NCBI GenBank assembly: GCA_963707445.1
Contig: CAVPPW010000055.1
Coordinates: forward strand, 1-64,000
From: JALORV01 sp963707445
GTDB lineage: Bacteria > Pseudomonadota > Gammaproteobacteria > Burkholderiales > Burkholderiaceae_F
Direction: 5' to 3'
DNA length: 64,000 nucleotides
The notes below the pieces were generated by a model that did not search any database, was not told the origin of the DNA, and saw only the letters and a list, made by a program, of their open reading frames with translations. Each line of letters starts with the position of its first letter. Position 1 is the first letter of the stretch. Made by a program: the position numbers and the translations under genes. Shown piece by piece: positions 30,328 through 39,859 of the stretch.

Positions 30328-31315
30328 TCAGTCGAGCTTGATGCCGACCGCCTTCGTGATCTTCCCGTATTTGTCGACCTGGCCGCGCAGCATCTCGCGG
30401 AATTCCTCCGGCGACTTGCTGCCGAGCGGCTCGGCGCCGTTGGCGTCCATCGCGGCCTTGAAGTCCGGGGTCGCGACGATCGCAGCGATCTCGCGATGCA
30501 GCCGATCGACGACGGGCTTCGGCATGTTGGCCGGGCCCATGATGCCAAGCCACAGCGCCGCCTCGAAGCCGGGATAGCCCTGCTCGGCGACCGTCGGCAC
30601 CTCGGGCAGCGCGGGCGACCGCGGTCGCGGTTCCGACTGCGAGCGGACGGACCTTGTTCGCTTTCGTGTTCTGCAGCAGCGCCGGCATCGAACCGAATAC
30701 GGCCTGCACCTCGCCCGCGAGAATCGCGACGTCGGCCGGCGCGTTGCCCTTGTACGGAACGTGCACAAGGTCGATCTTGGCCGCGTCCTTGAGCATCTCC
30801 ATCGCCAGATGGGTCGCGGTGCCATTGCCGGCCGAGGCGTAATTCATCTTGCCGGGCTCTTTCTTCGCGAGCGCGATGAACTCGTCGAGATTGCGTGCCG
30901 GCACCTGCGGATTCACGACGAGCAGGTACGGCGTGATCGCGACCAGCGAGATCTGCGTGAAGTCGGTCACCGGGTTGTAGGGAAGCTTCGAATAAGCGCC
31001 CGGTGCAATCGCATGAGTACTGGTCGTGCCGAGAGTCAGCGTGTATCCGTCGGGCGGCGCCTTGGCGGCGACGTCGGCACCGATCGTGCCGCCCGCGCCC
31101 GCCCTGTTTTCCACGATGACAGTCTGACCGAGCCGCTCGCCCAGCTTCTGCGCCACGAGGCGGGCGACGATGTCGGTCGAGCCGCCCGGCGCGAAGCCGA
31201 CAATCAGCTTGACGGGCTTATTCGGATAATCGGACTGCGCCAATGCCGAGGTCGGCCATATGAGAATTCCGGCCCACGTGGCGATTGCGGCAATGACTTT
31301 TGCAATGCTGCTCAT
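30328..31315 (-). CDS. tripartite tricarboxylate transporter (Bug) receptor, frameshifted
   Basis: A signal peptide (AIATWAGILIWPTSALAQ) is followed by the Bug pattern: PVKLIVGFAPGGSTDIVAR, LGQTVIVENRAGAGGTIGA, PPDGYTL and LAVGT. GGAGGAACG precedes the ATG. One extra base near 30615 shifts the frame before the C-terminal block that ends KAVGIKLD. Bug proteins bind organic acids or aromatic acids in the periplasm for a TctAB permease. No TctA/TctB genes are intact nearby, though a TctA fragment lies just upstream on the other strand. Confidence 0.85.
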
Positions 31316-31405
31316 CGTTCCTCCTCGGGATTGAATCGCGGACTTTTCGATCCTCGGGGCAAATTCTAGGCCCCGCCTAAGTTCCGTAACGGACCGGCGA
31401 TCCGA

Positions 31406-31567
31406 ATGTGCGTGCTCGGCTACGCGATGGTCAAGAGCGGGTTACCCCTGACCCCTTTCATGCTCGGCGTCATCCTCGGCGACCAGATCGAGATCAACCT
31501 GATACGTTCGATCATGAGCGAACGCCTACGCGAGAACGACGCACAGGTCGACGCAGCGGATATCTAG
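31406..31567 (+). pseudogene. TctA C-terminal fragment
   Basis: An open frame of 53 codons reads MCVLGYAMVKSGLPLTPFML, then GVILGDQIEINLIRS, and ends in a hydrophilic tail. This is the last helix and tail of the TctA permease (the VLGxxxRxxxFPxxPxxLGxxLG pattern), with the rest of the gene absent. It lies 50 bases before a Bug receptor gene in the same orientation, the expected order for a TTT locus, so a deletion has removed most of the permease. Confidence 0.6.
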
Positions 31568-31617
31568 ACGAAGGCAACGGTCAGAGCGATGATGGAACTG
31601 CTCAAGATGGAGACACG

Positions 31618-32604
31618 ATGATCGATCCACGACACCTTGCGCGCCGCCTGAGCCTGGCTATCTGCGTAAGTCTGGGTGGCGTCGGTCAGGGGCCGCTGCA
31701 CGCGCAGGACTATCCGTCACGGGCGATTCGAATCGTCGTGCCATTCTCGCCCGGCGGCGCGGTCGATGGACCGACGCGGATCATTGCCCAGGAGCTTCAG
31801 AAACGTCTGGGCCAACAGGTCGTCGTTGAAAACAAACCTGGCGCCGGCGCGACGATAGGTGCCGAGCTTGCCGCGAAATCCCCGCCGGATGGTTACACGC
31901 TTCTGCTCGCTTCGCAGACCAATGCCATCAGCGCGACTTTGTATTCGCAACTGAAGTTTCATCCGCTCGACGACTTCGTTCCGATCACATTGATTGGACG
32001 CGAACCTGGCGTTCTGGTCGTGCATCCGTCCCTTCCCGTGCAGTCGATTCAGGAGCTGATCACGTACGCGAGGGAGCGGCCGGGCCAGCTGGACTACGCG
32101 TCATCCGGCAACGGCAGCGGCCAGCACTTGTTCGCTGCACTTTTTCTGTCGCAGACAGGGCTCAAGATGAACCACATTCCCTATCGCGGCAGCGGCCAAG
32201 CGACGACCGACTTATTGGGCGGCCAGGTCATGGTGTCGTTTCCCGGCCTTGCCGGCATGCTGGGGCACATTAAGGCGGGAAAACTTCGTCCGCTTGCGGT
32301 GACCAGCGCCAATCGTTCGCCGCAATTGCCCGACGTGCCAACGATTGCCGAAACGGCCGTACCAGGGTACGCCGCGTACGTCTGGTTGGGCTTGATGGCA
32401 CCCAAGGGCACACCAGCACCGATCATCGACAAGCTGCATCGGGAACTCGTCGCTGCGATGGCGACCCCCGACGTGAAAGCCTACATGGATAACGCATCGA
32501 TAGAACTCGTCGCATCGACGCCTGCTGAATTCGGGATCTTCTTTCGTGAAGAGATCGATCGTTGGGCGAAAGTCATCAAGGGAACAGGTGCCAAAATCGA
32601 TTAG
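31618..32604 (+). CDS. tripartite tricarboxylate transporter (Bug) receptor
   Basis: An intact 328-residue Bug receptor. The signal ends LHAQ. The ligand pocket motifs IVVPFSPGGAVDGPTRII, QQVVVENKPGAGATIGA, PPDGYTLLLAS and GKLRPLAVTS are in order, and the C-terminus is GTGAKID. It probably binds an aromatic or dicarboxylic acid. It follows a TctA fragment and is followed after 28 bases by an alpha/beta hydrolase on the same strand, which suggests a small catabolic unit. Confidence 0.9.
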   Translation: MIDPRHLARRLSLAICVSLGGVGQGPLHAQDYPSRAIRIVVPFSPGGAVDGPTRIIAQELQKRLGQQVVVENKPGAGATIGAELAAKSPPDGYTLLLASQTNAISATLYSQLKFHPLDDFVPITLIGREPGVLVVHPSLPVQSIQELITYARERPGQLDYASSGNGSGQHLFAALFLSQTGLKMNHIPYRGSGQATTDLLGGQVMVSFPGLAGMLGHIKAGKLRPLAVTSANRSPQLPDVPTIAETAVPGYAAYVWLGLMAPKGTPAPIIDKLHRELVAAMATPDVKAYMDNASIELVASTPAEFGIFFREEIDRWAKVIKGTGAKID

Positions 32605-32632
32605 CGCTGTCGCGCCCCATCACGAAAAGGCG

Positions 32633-33597
32633 ATGTCCGAATCAACTGACGTCAACGCGCCGGTAACTGGCGTCGAACACTGGACCAAGAAAGGGGACGT
32701 GCGCCTGTTTCTATGGGAGAAATTCGTCGACGCGCCAGATAACAAGCCGGCGGTGCTCTTTGTTCATGGCTCGTCGATGGCGTCGCAACCTACGTTCGAC
32801 TTGAAGGTCGCTGGACGCGCCGATTCGTCGGTGATGGACTGGTTTGCGCGGCGCGGCTTCGTGTGCTGGAGCGTCGATATGGAAGGCTACGGGCGATCCG
32901 ACAAGAACCGCGACATTACGTGCGACATCGCCAACGGCGCCGACGACCTGGCTGTCGCGACCGACTACATCAGCCGTACCCGCAGCGTGCAGGATTTCTT
33001 CGTCTACGGCATTTCTTCCGGCGCGCTGCGCGCAGCACTGTTCGCACAAAGGCATCCGCATCGCGTCGCGCGCTTAGCGCTCGACGCATTTGTTGGACCG
33101 GCGAAGGAAGTCCCACGCTAGAACAGCGGCGCAAGAAACTTCCGGAGTTTCTTAAGGCAAAGCGCCGGCCTATCGACAGAGCGTTCGTCTACTCCATTTT
33201 CGAGCGTGATCATCCCGAGTGCGCGGACAAGCGCGTCATCGATGCATTCGCCGACGCGATCCTTGCGCTCGATTCGTCGATGCCGAACGGAACCTACATC
33301 GACATGTGCTCGAAGTTACCGCTCGTCGATCCCGCAGCCATCACTGTGCCGACGATCGTGATGCGTGGCGAGTTCGACGGCATTGCCGGATTCGATGACC
33401 TGATGAATTTCTTTGCAGGGTTGCCCAATCCCGACAAGCAGTTCACCGTCATGCCCGGAATTTCGCACGCCAGCTTTCAGCAGAAGAACTATCTGACCGT
33501 CTATCACATCCTGCATTCGTTTTTCTCGCGACCGGATCCTGTCTACGTAGTGGCTGACCGAGCCGCTCGCCCAGCTTCTGCGTCACGATCCGGGTGA
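32633..33597 (+). CDS. alpha/beta hydrolase, frameshifted, with altered C-terminus
   Basis: The fold shows VLFVHGSSMASQP (oxyanion), YGISSGALRAALFA (nucleophile Ser in GISSG), MRGEFDGIAGFDDL (acid Asp) and PGISHASFQQKNY (His). A frame change near 33108, in the sense of one missing base, separates halves. The last 15 residues (ADRAARPASASRSG) are read from a piece of DNA that on the other strand encodes part of a Bug receptor, so the original C-terminus has been replaced. The family hydrolyses esters, amides or C-C bonds; it resembles hydrolases found beside Bug receptor genes. Confidence 0.7.
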
Positions 33598-33600
33598 CCG
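33553..33600 (-). pseudogene. short Bug receptor gene fragment
   Basis: On the minus strand this segment encodes RIVTQKLGERLGQ, matching the LVAQKLGERLGQ segment of the Bug receptor at 30328-31315. Some 27 bases from gaccgagccg to the end of cttctgcg are identical to the run at about 31128-31155. It is therefore a fragment of another receptor gene, now at the end of the alpha/beta hydrolase gene. Confidence 0.6.
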
Positions 33601-33604
33601 TGGA

Positions 33605-34000
33605 TTAGCCATGGGCTGTGGACTTGTTCAGGGTCACGGCAGCGCGAACAAGAGTCTTCAACGCCTCCTCGTCTATCTTCTCGCCCTCGCGGAAGTCGAT
33701 GGCACGCCTTGTGTTCCCCTCAAGACTGGAGTTGAAAAGGCCCGAAGGATCCTTCAGAGCCGCCCCTTTGGCGAAGGTCATCTTCACGACGCTCTTGTAA
33801 GTCTCGCCTGTGCAGATCAATCCGTCGTGCGACCACACCGGAACGCTCCACTTCCACTCCTCGACGACTTCGGGATCGGCTTCCTTGACCAAGGTACGGA
33901 GCCGGCTGAGCATCTTGCCCCGCCAGTCGCCTAGCTCCTTGATCCTCGCGTCTATCAGCTGAGAAGGAGACTTGCTTTCCTGCGACCCGCTCTTCTTCAT
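33605..34000 (-). CDS. DUF1801 (YdhG-like) protein
   Basis: The 131-residue protein has the family layout: DARIKELGDWRGKMLSRLRT at the start, the central VEEWKWSVPVWSHDGLIC, and the KMTFAKGAALKDPSGLFN block. Structures of the family show a small alpha/beta domain of unknown activity. No frame breaks are seen. It follows the GNAT gene on the same strand by eight bases, so the two are probably co-transcribed. Function unknown. Confidence 0.85.
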   Translation of the reverse strand: MKKSGSQESKSPSQLIDARIKELGDWRGKMLSRLRTLVKEADPEVVEEWKWSVPVWSHDGLICTGETYKSVVKMTFAKGAALKDPSGLFNSSLEGNTRRAIDFREGEKIDEEALKTLVRAAVTLNKSTAHG

Positions 34001-34008
34001 GCTCGTGC

Positions 34009-34473
34009 TCAGTTACTCTGAAGCTTGTCGGCCAACGCCTTGAAGAACACGAGCTCGTCGTCTTCGTCGTCAAGGTTTTCCACGTGGCCGCTTGGCGTGA
34101 AGCCGCACTTTTCGAACAGATACTGAGCCGGAGCGTCGGAGCGGTTACACGAGATAAAGAGCTTGGAGCGAACGCATTGACGTTCCGCCTCCTCGAGCAA
34201 GGCGGTCGCCAGACCGCGCCGGCGATCCCCGGAGGCAACGACTAGCAGTGGGATAAAGGCGTGTCCGAAGAGCGTGTAGTTCAGGATCACAAACCCCTGG
34301 ACTTCGTCATCGTCCACGACGACGAAGCATTCCCCGCGCTCGACCGACGTCCGCACCAGGTGTTGCCGATCGCGATCGGCGCGCATAAGGGGATCGACGA
34401 AGCGTAGCGCGGCAAAGTCATCCGGCACCGCCAGCCGAACGCAGTGGGTCACAGCAGGTGTCTGGTTTTCCAT
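34009..34473 (-). CDS. GNAT-family N-acetyltransferase
   Basis: The acetyl-CoA-binding signature is GDRRRGLATALLEEAERQC (the R/Q-x-x-G-x-G/A loop). Other marks are VQGFVILNYTLFGHAFI (strands 3-4) and FISCNRSDAPAQYLFEKCGF (the Tyr-containing motif at the end). The ATG at 34473 was chosen because an earlier in-frame start lacks a ribosome site and adds residues not typical of the family. Substrate is unknown. It lies upstream of the DUF1801 gene in a two-gene unit. Confidence 0.85.
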   Translation of the reverse strand: MENQTPAVTHCVRLAVPDDFAALRFVDPLMRADRDRQHLVRTSVERGECFVVVDDDEVQGFVILNYTLFGHAFIPLLVVASGDRRRGLATALLEEAERQCVRSKLFISCNRSDAPAQYLFEKCGFTPSGHVENLDDEDDELVFFKALADKLQSN

Positions 34474-34607
34474 GGCGTCGTTCCTTAGGCCGCACCGGCG
34501 TCGCGTCGTGCCAGCGGCGCAGCCGTTCGGCGAATCGAGGACCGATTGTGCCGCTTTGCGGCCTATCGGCGGTTGATCGGCTGCCAACTCCGGCCTCGCG
34601 TAGAAGA

Positions 34608-36063
34608 CTAGGGACGCAGTTTCGTCACATGCAGTGGCGGCACGCGCGTACCCCAGGGCATCGCCTGTTCGAGCTGGGCACCGAGTTGCAGCAGCAGATG
34701 CTCCTGCGCCGGCGGTGCGATCAGCTGCACGCCGATCGGCAGGCCCTCGCTGTGCATCGCCAGCGGCAGTGATATTGCGGGCGTGCCCATCACGTTATGC
34801 GGCAGCGTGAACTGCGCCACCGGCGCCATGATCTTGTCGACCAGGTCTTCGAACGAGACGTCGGTGCGGCCCAGGTTGTAGCGCCCCCACGGCTCGGCCG
34901 GACGCGACGTGGTCGGCGTCAGCCACAGGTCGTGGGCATCGAACACGGTCGCGAAGCGCCGGCGCACAATGTTCAGGCCCGTCATCGCTGCCAGGAACTG
35001 CGCCGGCTTCATCTCGCGCGCGTAGGCCAGCACCTTCTGGATCACCGGCTCGAGAGTGTCGGCGCCGATCGCATGGCCGCTGCGCTGGCTGTAGGCGGCC
35101 AGGCGCAGGTCGAAGCCGAAGAACCAGACGTCGAGCATCAGTCGCATCGCCGCTCGCCGTCGACTTGCGGCGTGACAGGCGTCGACGACGTGACCCTGCT
35201 CGGCCAGCCACTGCGCGGTGCGCTCGACCGCGGCCGCCACTTCGGGATCGACCGGCACGCCCATCAGCGCTGCCGTGCTGACACCGACGCGCAGTCGACG
35301 CGGAGCTTCCTGCATCGCCTGCAGCCAGCGCGTCGTCGGGCGCGGGATGACAAACGGGTCGCCGGTCTGCGGCACGGCCAGACAGTCGAGCAGCGCTGCG
35401 GTGTCGCGCAGGCTGCGCGTCTGACGCGAAGTTCTGTGCCAGGCCGTAGCCGTTCTCGTCGAGCATCGGACCGAACGAGATCCGCCCGCGCGAAGGCTTG
35501 AGTCCGACGCCGCCGCAGAAACTCGCGGGGATGCGGATCGAGCCGGCGATGTCCGACCCGTGCGCAATCGGCACGATCCCTGCGGCCACCGCCGCTGCCG
35601 CGCCGCCGCTGGAACCGCCGGCGCTATAGCCCTGCCGCCACGGCGTCGACGTATTGCCGTAGAGCGCCGTCTCGGTCGTCCCGGCCATCGAGTACTCGGG
35701 GGCGGCGCTCCTGCCGATGATGTTGAAGCCCGCCGCGCGCACCAGCGTGCAGTAAGCCGTGTCTTCGGTCGCCACCATGCCGCGGCACAGGCGACTGCCG
35801 AATTCGATCCGGCGTCCGGCCTCGTGACCGAACACGTCCTTCATCAGGAAAGGCACGCCGACAAAAGGACCGCGGCCGAGCGCTGCTTCGTCGAGCGCCT
35901 CGATGCGATCGGGGTAGGTCTCGACGACAGCACCCAGCGCGGGGTTGGCCAATGCGATGGCTTCCGCGGCCAGCCGAGCCAGTTCGCGCGGCGTGACTTC
36001 GCCGCGGGCGACCAGGGCGGCAAGGCCGGTGGCATCGTGTTGCGCGTATTCGTTCAGCTTCAA
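34608..36063 (-). CDS. amidase-signature family protein, frameshifted
   Basis: The amidase signature is GYSAGGSSGGAAAAVAAG with the cis-Ser and nucleophile in GSDIAGSIRIPAS, and the catalytic lysine in FLMKDVFG. The C-terminal part (GTPAISLPLAMHSEGLPIGV) is also typical. One extra base near 35435 breaks the frame. Length of about 485 residues matches amidases that hydrolyse aryl or acyl amides. It lies in a catabolic neighbourhood but not close enough to neighbours to call an operon. Confidence 0.85.
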
Positions 36064-36105
36064 CGCGGGTCTCCTCTCGACGCCGTGGAGCGGGTAGATG
36101 CTGCA

Positions 36106-36780
36106 TCAGTTGCCGACCACGCACTCGGGATAGGTCTCGCCGCGCACCGTCAGGGTCGCGCGCTGCCCCTTGAACCACACGGATGTACGCGCGTCGGTCA
36201 CGGCCTCGTAGCGCGCGCCCGACGCCGCGGGCGTTTGGTACAGCTCGAAACGCTCGTTGCCGACGATGAGCTGCAGGATTTCACGCTCGCCGATCCGCCC
36301 GACGCCGACGCTCGCACTTCGCTGGCCGCACATCAGCGGTGCACTGAAGGCGGCGGTCTCGTAGGGTTTCAACGCCAGCGGGCCGACCTCGATGACGCCG
36401 GTGCGGGCCTGGATCTGCACCGCGTCGCTGATCCAGCGGGTCCGTCCGTTGACGGCGATGGCGCCACGCACGAGGTAGGTCGCTCCGTCCTCGACCACCG
36501 AACGATGTGCCTTCACTTCGAATGGCACCGGAACCTGGCGGCCCGCAAGAGCCAGGCGCTGCTCGGCCACGACCAGCCCATCGCGCGTCCGGGCAAGTTC
36601 GACGAGACCCTCGCTTTCGGTCGGCAATGCGATGCGTTCGCGCGAAGTGAGCTCGCCGCGAACCGTCAGCGGGCCGCCCGTTGTGCATCCAGCCAGAACG
36701 AGCAGCCCGATATGGACGAACACCAGTGGCACGAAAAGCCACGACAGGTGCTGATCGGCGCTAGCGCCGCTGCTTTTCAT
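36106..36780 (-). CDS. lipoprotein with YbaY-like and MliC-like regions
   Basis: The ATG at 36780 opens a signal with lipobox (LLVLAGCTT). The first domain (LTVRGELTSRERIALPTESE) is YbaY-like, a beta-sandwich often found in envelope lipoproteins. The C-terminal 90 residues contain a Cys pair and RYEAVTDARTSVWFKGQRA, resembling the MliC/lysozyme-inhibitor domain. The start overlaps the end of the upstream YbhB-like gene by 20 bases. If the MliC similarity is real, the protein would protect against host or environmental lysozymes. Confidence 0.65.
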   Translation of the reverse strand: MKSSGASADQHLSWLFVPLVFVHIGLLVLAGCTTGGPLTVRGELTSRERIALPTESEGLVELARTRDGLVVAEQRLALAGRQVPVPFEVKAHRSVVEDGATYLVRGAIAVNGRTRWISDAVQIQARTGVIEVGPLALKPYETAAFSAPLMCGQRSASVGVGRIGEREILQLIVGNERFELYQTPAASGARYEAVTDARTSVWFKGQRATLTVRGETYPECVVGN

Positions 36781-37226
36781 AGGTGCCCACAAGTTCGGCC
36801 TGAGCCAGCACATGAGGCTGCATCGCCGTCAGCAGCTGCGCCTTGGTCGGCCGACGCAGGTCGCCGAGCAACAGCATCGAGGGCGTAGAGCTTGAAGAAG
36901 TAGCGATGCCGGCCGATCGGCGGACACGGCCCGCCATAGCCGGTGCGCTGCCAGTCATTGACTCCATCACGCGCACCGGCCGGCGTGCTGCCGCCTTCGG
37001 GCAGATCGTGAACGCTGGCGGGAATGTCGTAGAGCACCCAGTGCACCCACGTCATCTTCGGCGCCGCCGGGTCCGGCGCGTCGGGGTCGTCGACGATCAG
37101 CGCGAAGCTCCGGGTGGCTGCGGGGGCATCTGACCACGCGAGCGGTGGCGCTACGTCGTCACCTTCGCAGGTGTGGCGGCGCGGGATCGCACCATTCGCG
37201 TTGAATACCGAAGACACGAGTTTCAT
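36761..37226 (-). CDS. YbhB/YbcL (PEBP) family protein, frameshifted
   Basis: The PEBP fold is marked by PPLAWSDAPAATRSFALIVDDPDAP, WVHWVLYDIP and YGGPCPPIGRHRYFFKLYALD. The second ATG at 37226 sits five bases after AGGAGG. One extra base near 36890 leads into the end (MLLLGDLRRPTKAQLL, then GTYEKQRR). The family binds anionic lipids or small molecules; bacterial members have no settled role. It overlaps the lipoprotein gene downstream. Confidence 0.85.
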
Positions 37227-37521
37227 CAAGGCCTCCTTGCACGCGAGCCCGGCCCACCGCGCAGCAAGTTGCCCGCGTGCCGTGAGCCGTCGATTCGGGC
37301 GCTAATTCGCAGCCGAGATTTTCTACCCTGGGATTGTCGTACCTAGAGCGGATGCCGTTCGCGACCTAGGCTGCCGGCGCCGTTTTCGCGCCTTCTGGCA
37401 GCCGATTTCGTCGCCCGCCGGTGAATATTCGTGCCGCGTGCACTGCAATGTTCTGACGCGCTCTGCGGCCCGAATCGATTTAATGCACTCACACGTTGGA
37501 CTCAAACAAAGGGAGGTCGCC

Positions 37522-37692
37522 ATGTTCCGCAAACACTTCGCGCGAGCTGCCGCGCTGCTGGCGGCCGCTGCAACCACGATCATCGTGTTCAGCGCTGTCG
37601 CCGGTCTGGCCGACGAAGACCGCGCAGAGCTCTTTGCCGCGCAAAACCCGCCCGCGATGGTCGCGGGCCACGGCAGCCCGATCGCGCGCTGA
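37522..37692 (+). CDS. small secreted protein of unknown function
   Basis: The 56-residue product starts at an ATG with GGGAGG eight bases upstream. A signal peptide (ARAAALLAAAATTIIVFSAVAG) should be removed near residue 29, leaving about 27 residues (LADEDRAELFAAQNPPAMV and onward). A strong terminator follows 20 bases after the stop. The clear expression signals on both sides make it likely to be real. No family is recognised. Confidence 0.6.
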   Translation: MFRKHFARAAALLAAAATTIIVFSAVAGLADEDRAELFAAQNPPAMVAGHGSPIAR

Positions 37693-37712
37693 ATTCAAAA
37701 GTCTCCCCCTTG

Positions 37713-37737
37713 GCCCGGCACTGCCGGGCTTCTTTTT
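37713..37737 (+). terminator. rho-independent terminator
   Basis: GCCCGGC and GCCGGGC form a seven-pair stem with the loop ACT, followed by TTCTTTTT, 20 bases after the small secreted protein gene. Confidence 0.85.
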
Positions 37738-37951
37738 GCCCGAGGCGCAGAAAATCGACTCTGCCATCGCGCGCTCGACGCGAAAGCTCGAAGACCCCGG
37801 ACGCGGCGAAGCGATCGAACTGACGTCGGTCCGCTGAGCGCATCGGTCACCCAGGCACCTGACGAAGCGGCTTGTCATCACGGCGCGAGGCGCCGTATCG
37901 TTCGCGCCTCGCCATCGCGACTCGCTTCGCGCCGCTGCGGCGGGCCATCCG

Positions 37952-38425
37952 ATGCGAGAGATCCGCCGCGAAGCTTTGGTGCCACACACGCCCGAACAAA
38001 TGTTCGAGCTGATCGAGCGCGTCGAAGACTATCCGCAGTTCCTGCCGTGGTGCCTCTCGACTTCGCTGATCGCGCGCACACCGGACAGCGTCAGCGCCAC
38101 CGTCATCGTCGGCGTGCGCGAACTGCATGCGCAGGTGACCACACGCAACGAAAAGCGACCGCCGGAGTTCATGGCCATCCACATGGAAGGCGGCACGTTC
38201 CGGCACTTCTACGGAGAATGGAGTCTGCGTCCGCTCGGTGACGCCGGTTGCCACATCCGCTTCATGCTGCAGTACGAACTCCCACTGCATGCCGAGACGT
38301 TGGCCGGCCGTTTGATCGAACATGCGGCGGATCGCATGGTCGACGCGTTTGTGCGCCGCGCAGTTACCGTTTACGCGGCAGAGCCTGAGGTGCACCCGCC
38401 GCCAGGTCAACCTGGCGCATTTTGA
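37952..38425 (+). CDS. ratA: RatA / Coq10-like START-domain protein
   Basis: The 157-residue START-like protein has the pattern HTPEQMFELIERVEDYPQFL near the start and FMAIHMEGGTFRHFYGEW, then LQYELPLHAETLAG. E. coli RatA binds the 50S subunit and blocks subunit joining; related proteins carry ubiquinone (Coq10). In many Betaproteobacteria it lies next to smpB and guaB; here those are not adjacent. No frame breaks. Whether it acts on ribosomes or quinone cannot be decided from sequence. Confidence 0.85.
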   Translation: MREIRREALVPHTPEQMFELIERVEDYPQFLPWCLSTSLIARTPDSVSATVIVGVRELHAQVTTRNEKRPPEFMAIHMEGGTFRHFYGEWSLRPLGDAGCHIRFMLQYELPLHAETLAGRLIEHAADRMVDAFVRRAVTVYAAEPEVHPPPGQPGAF

Positions 38426-38529
38426 TGCGTTAGACTGCTGCGCCGGTCGAGAGCCGGTGCTGCAACCCGTTTTTGAGGCCGAATCTCACGAGGCTGCCGA
38501 GCGGTGGCACTTTTCCGGAGAGGATGGAG

Positions 38530-38812
38530 ATGAAGACTTTGATCGTTGCTCTGTTGGCGACCGCCGGCATCACGTTCGCAGGCGTCGCGAGTGCGCAGGC
38601 CGACGCGGCGCAGAAGTACTGCGGGACCTGCCATGCGCGTTGATACCAAGAAAATGGGGCCGTCATTCAAGGACATTGCCAAGAAGTACAAGGGCAATGC
38701 CAGCGCCGAGGCCGACCTCGTCGCCAAGGTCAAGTCGGCCAAGGGCCATCCGGCGGTCAAGGCCTCGGACGAGGAGCTCACCGGCATCGTCAAGTGGGTT
38801 CTGGCGCAATAG
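38530..38812 (+). CDS. small class I cytochrome c, one-base frameshift
   Basis: GGA precedes the ATG at 38530. A signal peptide (LLATAGITFAGVASAQA) is followed by the haem site CGTCH. One extra base at about 38640 (gcgcgtt where gcggtt is expected) breaks the frame; after it VDTKKMGPSFKDIAKKYKG matches the next gene closely. The axial Met is that of KKMGPSF, and the C-terminal helix is ELTGIVKWVLAQ. It is a periplasmic electron carrier. It ends before a terminator and is paralogous to the cytochrome that follows. Confidence 0.85.
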
Positions 38813-38839
38813 CGCTGCACGAAATCGCGGATTCATGAA

Positions 38840-38859
38840 CGGGGCGCAAGCCCCGTTTT
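38840..38859 (+). terminator. rho-independent terminator
   Basis: CGGGGC and GCCCCG form a six-pair stem around GCAA, followed by TTTT, 27 bases after the first cytochrome stop. Confidence 0.8.
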
Positions 38860-38958
38860 CATTCATGTGTTCCCGCGTTAACGCGGCAGTGGCCGCGATA
38901 AACAATTCGGGACCGATCGAATATCGGTTTCTAGTGCACTTGCACGAGGGGAAGACAC

Positions 38959-39237
38959 ATGAAGTCCAAGATCGCGTTTGCCATGGCTGCTGCGGCGCTG
39001 CTGTTCACTGGCGCAGCTCACGCCCAGGCGGACCTGGCCGAGAAAGCCGGCTGCAACAAGTGCCATGCGGCGGACACCAAGAAAATGGGCCCGTCCTACA
39101 AGGACATTGCGCAGAAGAACAAGGCGACACCGGATGCCGACCTCGTTAAGAAGCTCGCGATCGGACAGGGCCACCCGAAGTCGGCCGCCTCGGAAGCCGA
39201 CCTGACCGCCATCGTGAAGTGGATCAAGTCAATGTAA
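38959..39237 (+). CDS. small class I cytochrome c
   Basis: The 92-residue product has a signal (FAMAAAALLFTGAAHAQA), the haem site CNKCH, the Met-bearing DTKKMGPSYKDIAQKNK and the C-terminal helix LTAIVKWIKSM. It is the intact paralogue of the preceding gene (identical core KKMGPS and similar length), so the pair arose by duplication. Each has its own terminator. The partner oxidase or reductase is not in the window. Confidence 0.95.
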   Translation: MKSKIAFAMAAAALLFTGAAHAQADLAEKAGCNKCHAADTKKMGPSYKDIAQKNKATPDADLVKKLAIGQGHPKSAASEADLTAIVKWIKSM

Positions 39238-39260
39238 TTCGGATCTCGGCCACGAACAAA

Positions 39261-39282
39261 AGCCGGCGTGAGCCGGCTTTTT
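39261..39282 (+). terminator. rho-independent terminator
   Basis: AGCCGGC and GCCGGCT form a seven-pair stem around GTGA, followed by TTTTT, 23 bases after the second cytochrome gene. The 283 bases from here to the next gene show nothing certain. Confidence 0.9.
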
Positions 39283-39565
39283 GCTGCCCGACGCACGCTC
39301 GGCGCGCTCGGCAATGGCCGTCGTCCGTTGGCGGGGGATCGCCTCCCCCGCGCCGGATCTTGTTCTTTGGATATGCGTTACCGATGCCTTCAGGCTTTAC
39401 GTCCGCCTTGCTCGCGGTGCGAGTCGCCTCAAGGAGCGCAACTATGCTCACAAGCCGTCGGTCGCGCCTTGCGCTTGGACAAAAGCAATGCTGCGACCGG
39501 CCGGCGCGCCGCCCCCTCAAGCCGGCGGCTTGGGGGGTTGCATCGGCGCAACCGTCCGGCTGCCG

Positions 39566-39859
39566 TCAATCGAAATCGAATCCGCCCGCCAGCACGATCC
39601 CGTCTTCCGGGAAGTCGGCTTCGAACGGCTCGTATTGCGCCAATGTGGTCGCCACGGCTTCTTCCCCAACCGGCGATCCGAGCTGGAACGGGAGGTAGCC
39701 GAGGTCGGCATCGGCCGCGACGGCGAACGGCTCGTCGAAGTCTTGTGCAGCCGGTGCCGATTCGGCGCCGGCCGGCGAAGCGAATGCGAGCGCAAGCGCG
39801 CCGATCGCCGCGAGCGCTTTGATGCTGCCGAGTGATGAGATGGATGTCAGCTTGATCAT
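39566..39859 (-). CDS. small secreted acidic protein of unknown function
   Basis: The 97-residue product has a signal peptide (IKALAAIGALALAFASPAGA) and a mature part rich in Asp, Glu and Phe (DFDEPFAVAADADLGYLPFQ, then EADFPEDGIVLAGGFDFD). It has no cysteines and no recognised domain. GGAGAAGG precedes the ATG. It is divergent from purT. Confidence 0.55.
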   Translation of the reverse strand: MIKLTSISSLGSIKALAAIGALALAFASPAGAESAPAAQDFDEPFAVAADADLGYLPFQLGSPVGEEAVATTLAQYEPFEADFPEDGIVLAGGFDFD

